This document shows, one piece after another, positions 62,850 through 64,000 of a stretch of 64,000 nucleotides of DNA. The DNA comes from Gigaspora rosea (taxonomy: Eukaryota; Glomeromycota; Glomeromycetes; Diversisporales; Gigasporaceae). The stretch covers positions 68,611 through 132,610 of the forward strand of contig QKWP01000202.1 of the NCBI GenBank assembly GCA_003550325.1, written 5' to 3'. Below the pieces are notes generated by a model. The model saw only the letters and a list, made by a program, of their open reading frames with translations, was not told the DNA's origin and did no database searches. How positions within the stretch are numbered: position 1 is the stretch's first letter; each line of letters begins with the position of its first letter. Both the position numbers and the translations under genes were made by a program.

Positions 62850-62980
62850 AACATGCAATTAATTCTGGCCAGCATTAAGAATTAAATCATAATTTTGGCC
62901 AAAACATGCATGCATGCATGCAAAAAATGCATGCGCAGGTGCATGCTAAAATGAAAATTTTGTATTTTGCCCATCTCTAC
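62850..62980. mobile_element. hAT-like MITE, TAGAGATGGGCA family (truncated copy)
   Basis: Collinear with 17515-17648 at high identity (CAATTAATTCTGGCCAGCAT, GCATGCATGCATGCAAAAAA), ending TTTGCCCATCTCTA. The left terminal TAGAGATGGGC is missing. Confidence 0.8.
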
Positions 62981-62984
62981 TCAT

Positions 62985-64000
62985 GACAGTAAAATAAACT
63001 TCATACTCACCCTGGGGATTTATTGAACGATTATCATGATTCATAAATTTGATTTCAAAAATATGATAGTTTAATCATCCAAACGATTAAATATCGCAAT
63101 AATTAATCAAACATTTTTCCCACAATCTGATTTACATAGAAAATACTGTTAAAGCTGTAAAGATCTTTTTTTTGTCAGTTGACAAGAGTCAACAGATTAA
63201 AAAGATAGCTATGCCAGAAACGAACTGGTCAGGCCCAGAAACACAGCCATTATTCCTAATCGGGAGCGCAAATAAGCCAATCTCGCGTGAATCATCACAT
63301 GAAGTCAGATAAAGACAAAATTTAATTAATTGCCTATTCGGGCACTGTCCAATACTAATAACGATTGTTAAAATCTGACATAAGAAGCAACATGTGGTAC
63401 CCAACCCATATAGAATCCTGCCATTTTGTGGCATTTTAACGTTCAACTCCGAACTCAACCCAAAGTCAACCTGCTAAATGCAGTGTGAGAGACCACCGGC
63501 ATCACGAATTCAGCTTATGATGGCAATCCTGGAGCAATTATAGTTGCTATTCCTGGAGCATATCCCGTCTCTGGTTATACATCATACACCAAACTAACAG
63601 TACATGTCATGTGAGTGCAATGCTTCGAAAATATTATCGTTATGTCATTCACCGCATGTAAAACACTGTTGTGCATATATGAATGAACAAAATAAATGCA
63701 AAACCCCGCTAGGTAGAAACCTGTTCCTGAAAGATCACCATCGTCACTAAAGGTTATTCAGCACTTCCATCTAGCCCTTCAAATACTGAACTTTTAACGT
63801 CTATATTTTTTTTAGCCAAGCAAATTTTTAAAAATATATTGTAAAATTCAAAACAGCAATACTGATGTCTCTTAAAATAATGTGTCATGCATGTCCGAGG
63901 TAACGTGTCGTTTCATATTGTTTTTAAAATTTTTTTTCAAACTACATTGGATCAGTGTTTTACGAAATCACAAACACTTACATATATGAAAATCTTGTAC
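62985..64000. other. Less A+T-rich, no recognised gene
   Basis: A minus-strand frame at 63189-63458 (89 codons, several Cys) is the only sizeable one, with no family match or splice context. Sequence around 63180-63780 is less A+T-rich and could be an unrecognised gene edge. Confidence 0.35.

Noticed and set aside
63189-63458. 89-codon Cys-containing frame
   Set aside because: No family, no signal peptide and no splice context; not supported as a gene.

Overview
The window is about 70-75% A+T nuclear DNA from a fungus, almost certainly an arbuscular mycorrhizal one (Glomeromycotina, Rhizophagus-like). The evidence is two protein kinases of types greatly expanded there. One has a Cys-x2-Cys / W-C-x2-C module followed by W-x-SG...ID..I...QL.A...EWI. 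The other is a kinase fused to Sel1 repeats and begins W-I-E-[NE]-x-I. Short GT-AG introns and a dense crowd of inverted-repeat elements fit the same group.

Four host loci are supported. (1) Minus strand, 5.5-17.2 kb: a kinase-like gene with three tandem N-lobe exons and a degenerate catalytic domain. Its 5' half appears to be a ladder of at least 36 tiny exons (mostly exactly 3 nt) separated by intron units of about 70-115 nt. (2) Minus strand, 31.8-35.0 kb: an intact five-exon protein kinase with Sel1 repeats (704 aa). (3) Minus strand, 57.2-59.9 kb: an intact nine-exon secreted serine carboxypeptidase (465 aa). (4) 37.8-38.3 kb: a decayed kinase fragment.

The rest is mostly repeats: a 325-bp-period array of alternating palindromes (1-1.1 kb), a tandem array at 18.7-23.3 kb, a 1.8-kb fold-back (23.6-25.4 kb), several hAT-like non-autonomous elements with 8-bp target duplications, pogo/mariner-like elements flanked by TA, and a decayed DDE transposase region (46.3-53 kb). 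One roughly 100-bp hairpin module recurs inside otherwise different elements at 26.7-27.3, 45.5-45.7 and 55.8-57.1 kb.

The most unusual object is the micro-exon ladder at 8.0-17.2 kb. On the minus strand the pattern TAG-NNN-GTAAGTATA repeats for 9 kb. Every exon-like interval I found between 8,096 and 17,088 is a multiple of three (28 of 3 nt, 4 of 6, 3 of 9, 1 of 18). Concatenated, they stay open in only one phase, and that is the phase in which they join the first large kinase exon. Many inverted-repeat elements have landed in the ladder's introns; subtracting them restores a spacing near 80-100 nt in most intervals. I know of no described gene of this form, but I could not search, and the splicing is inferred from sequence alone.
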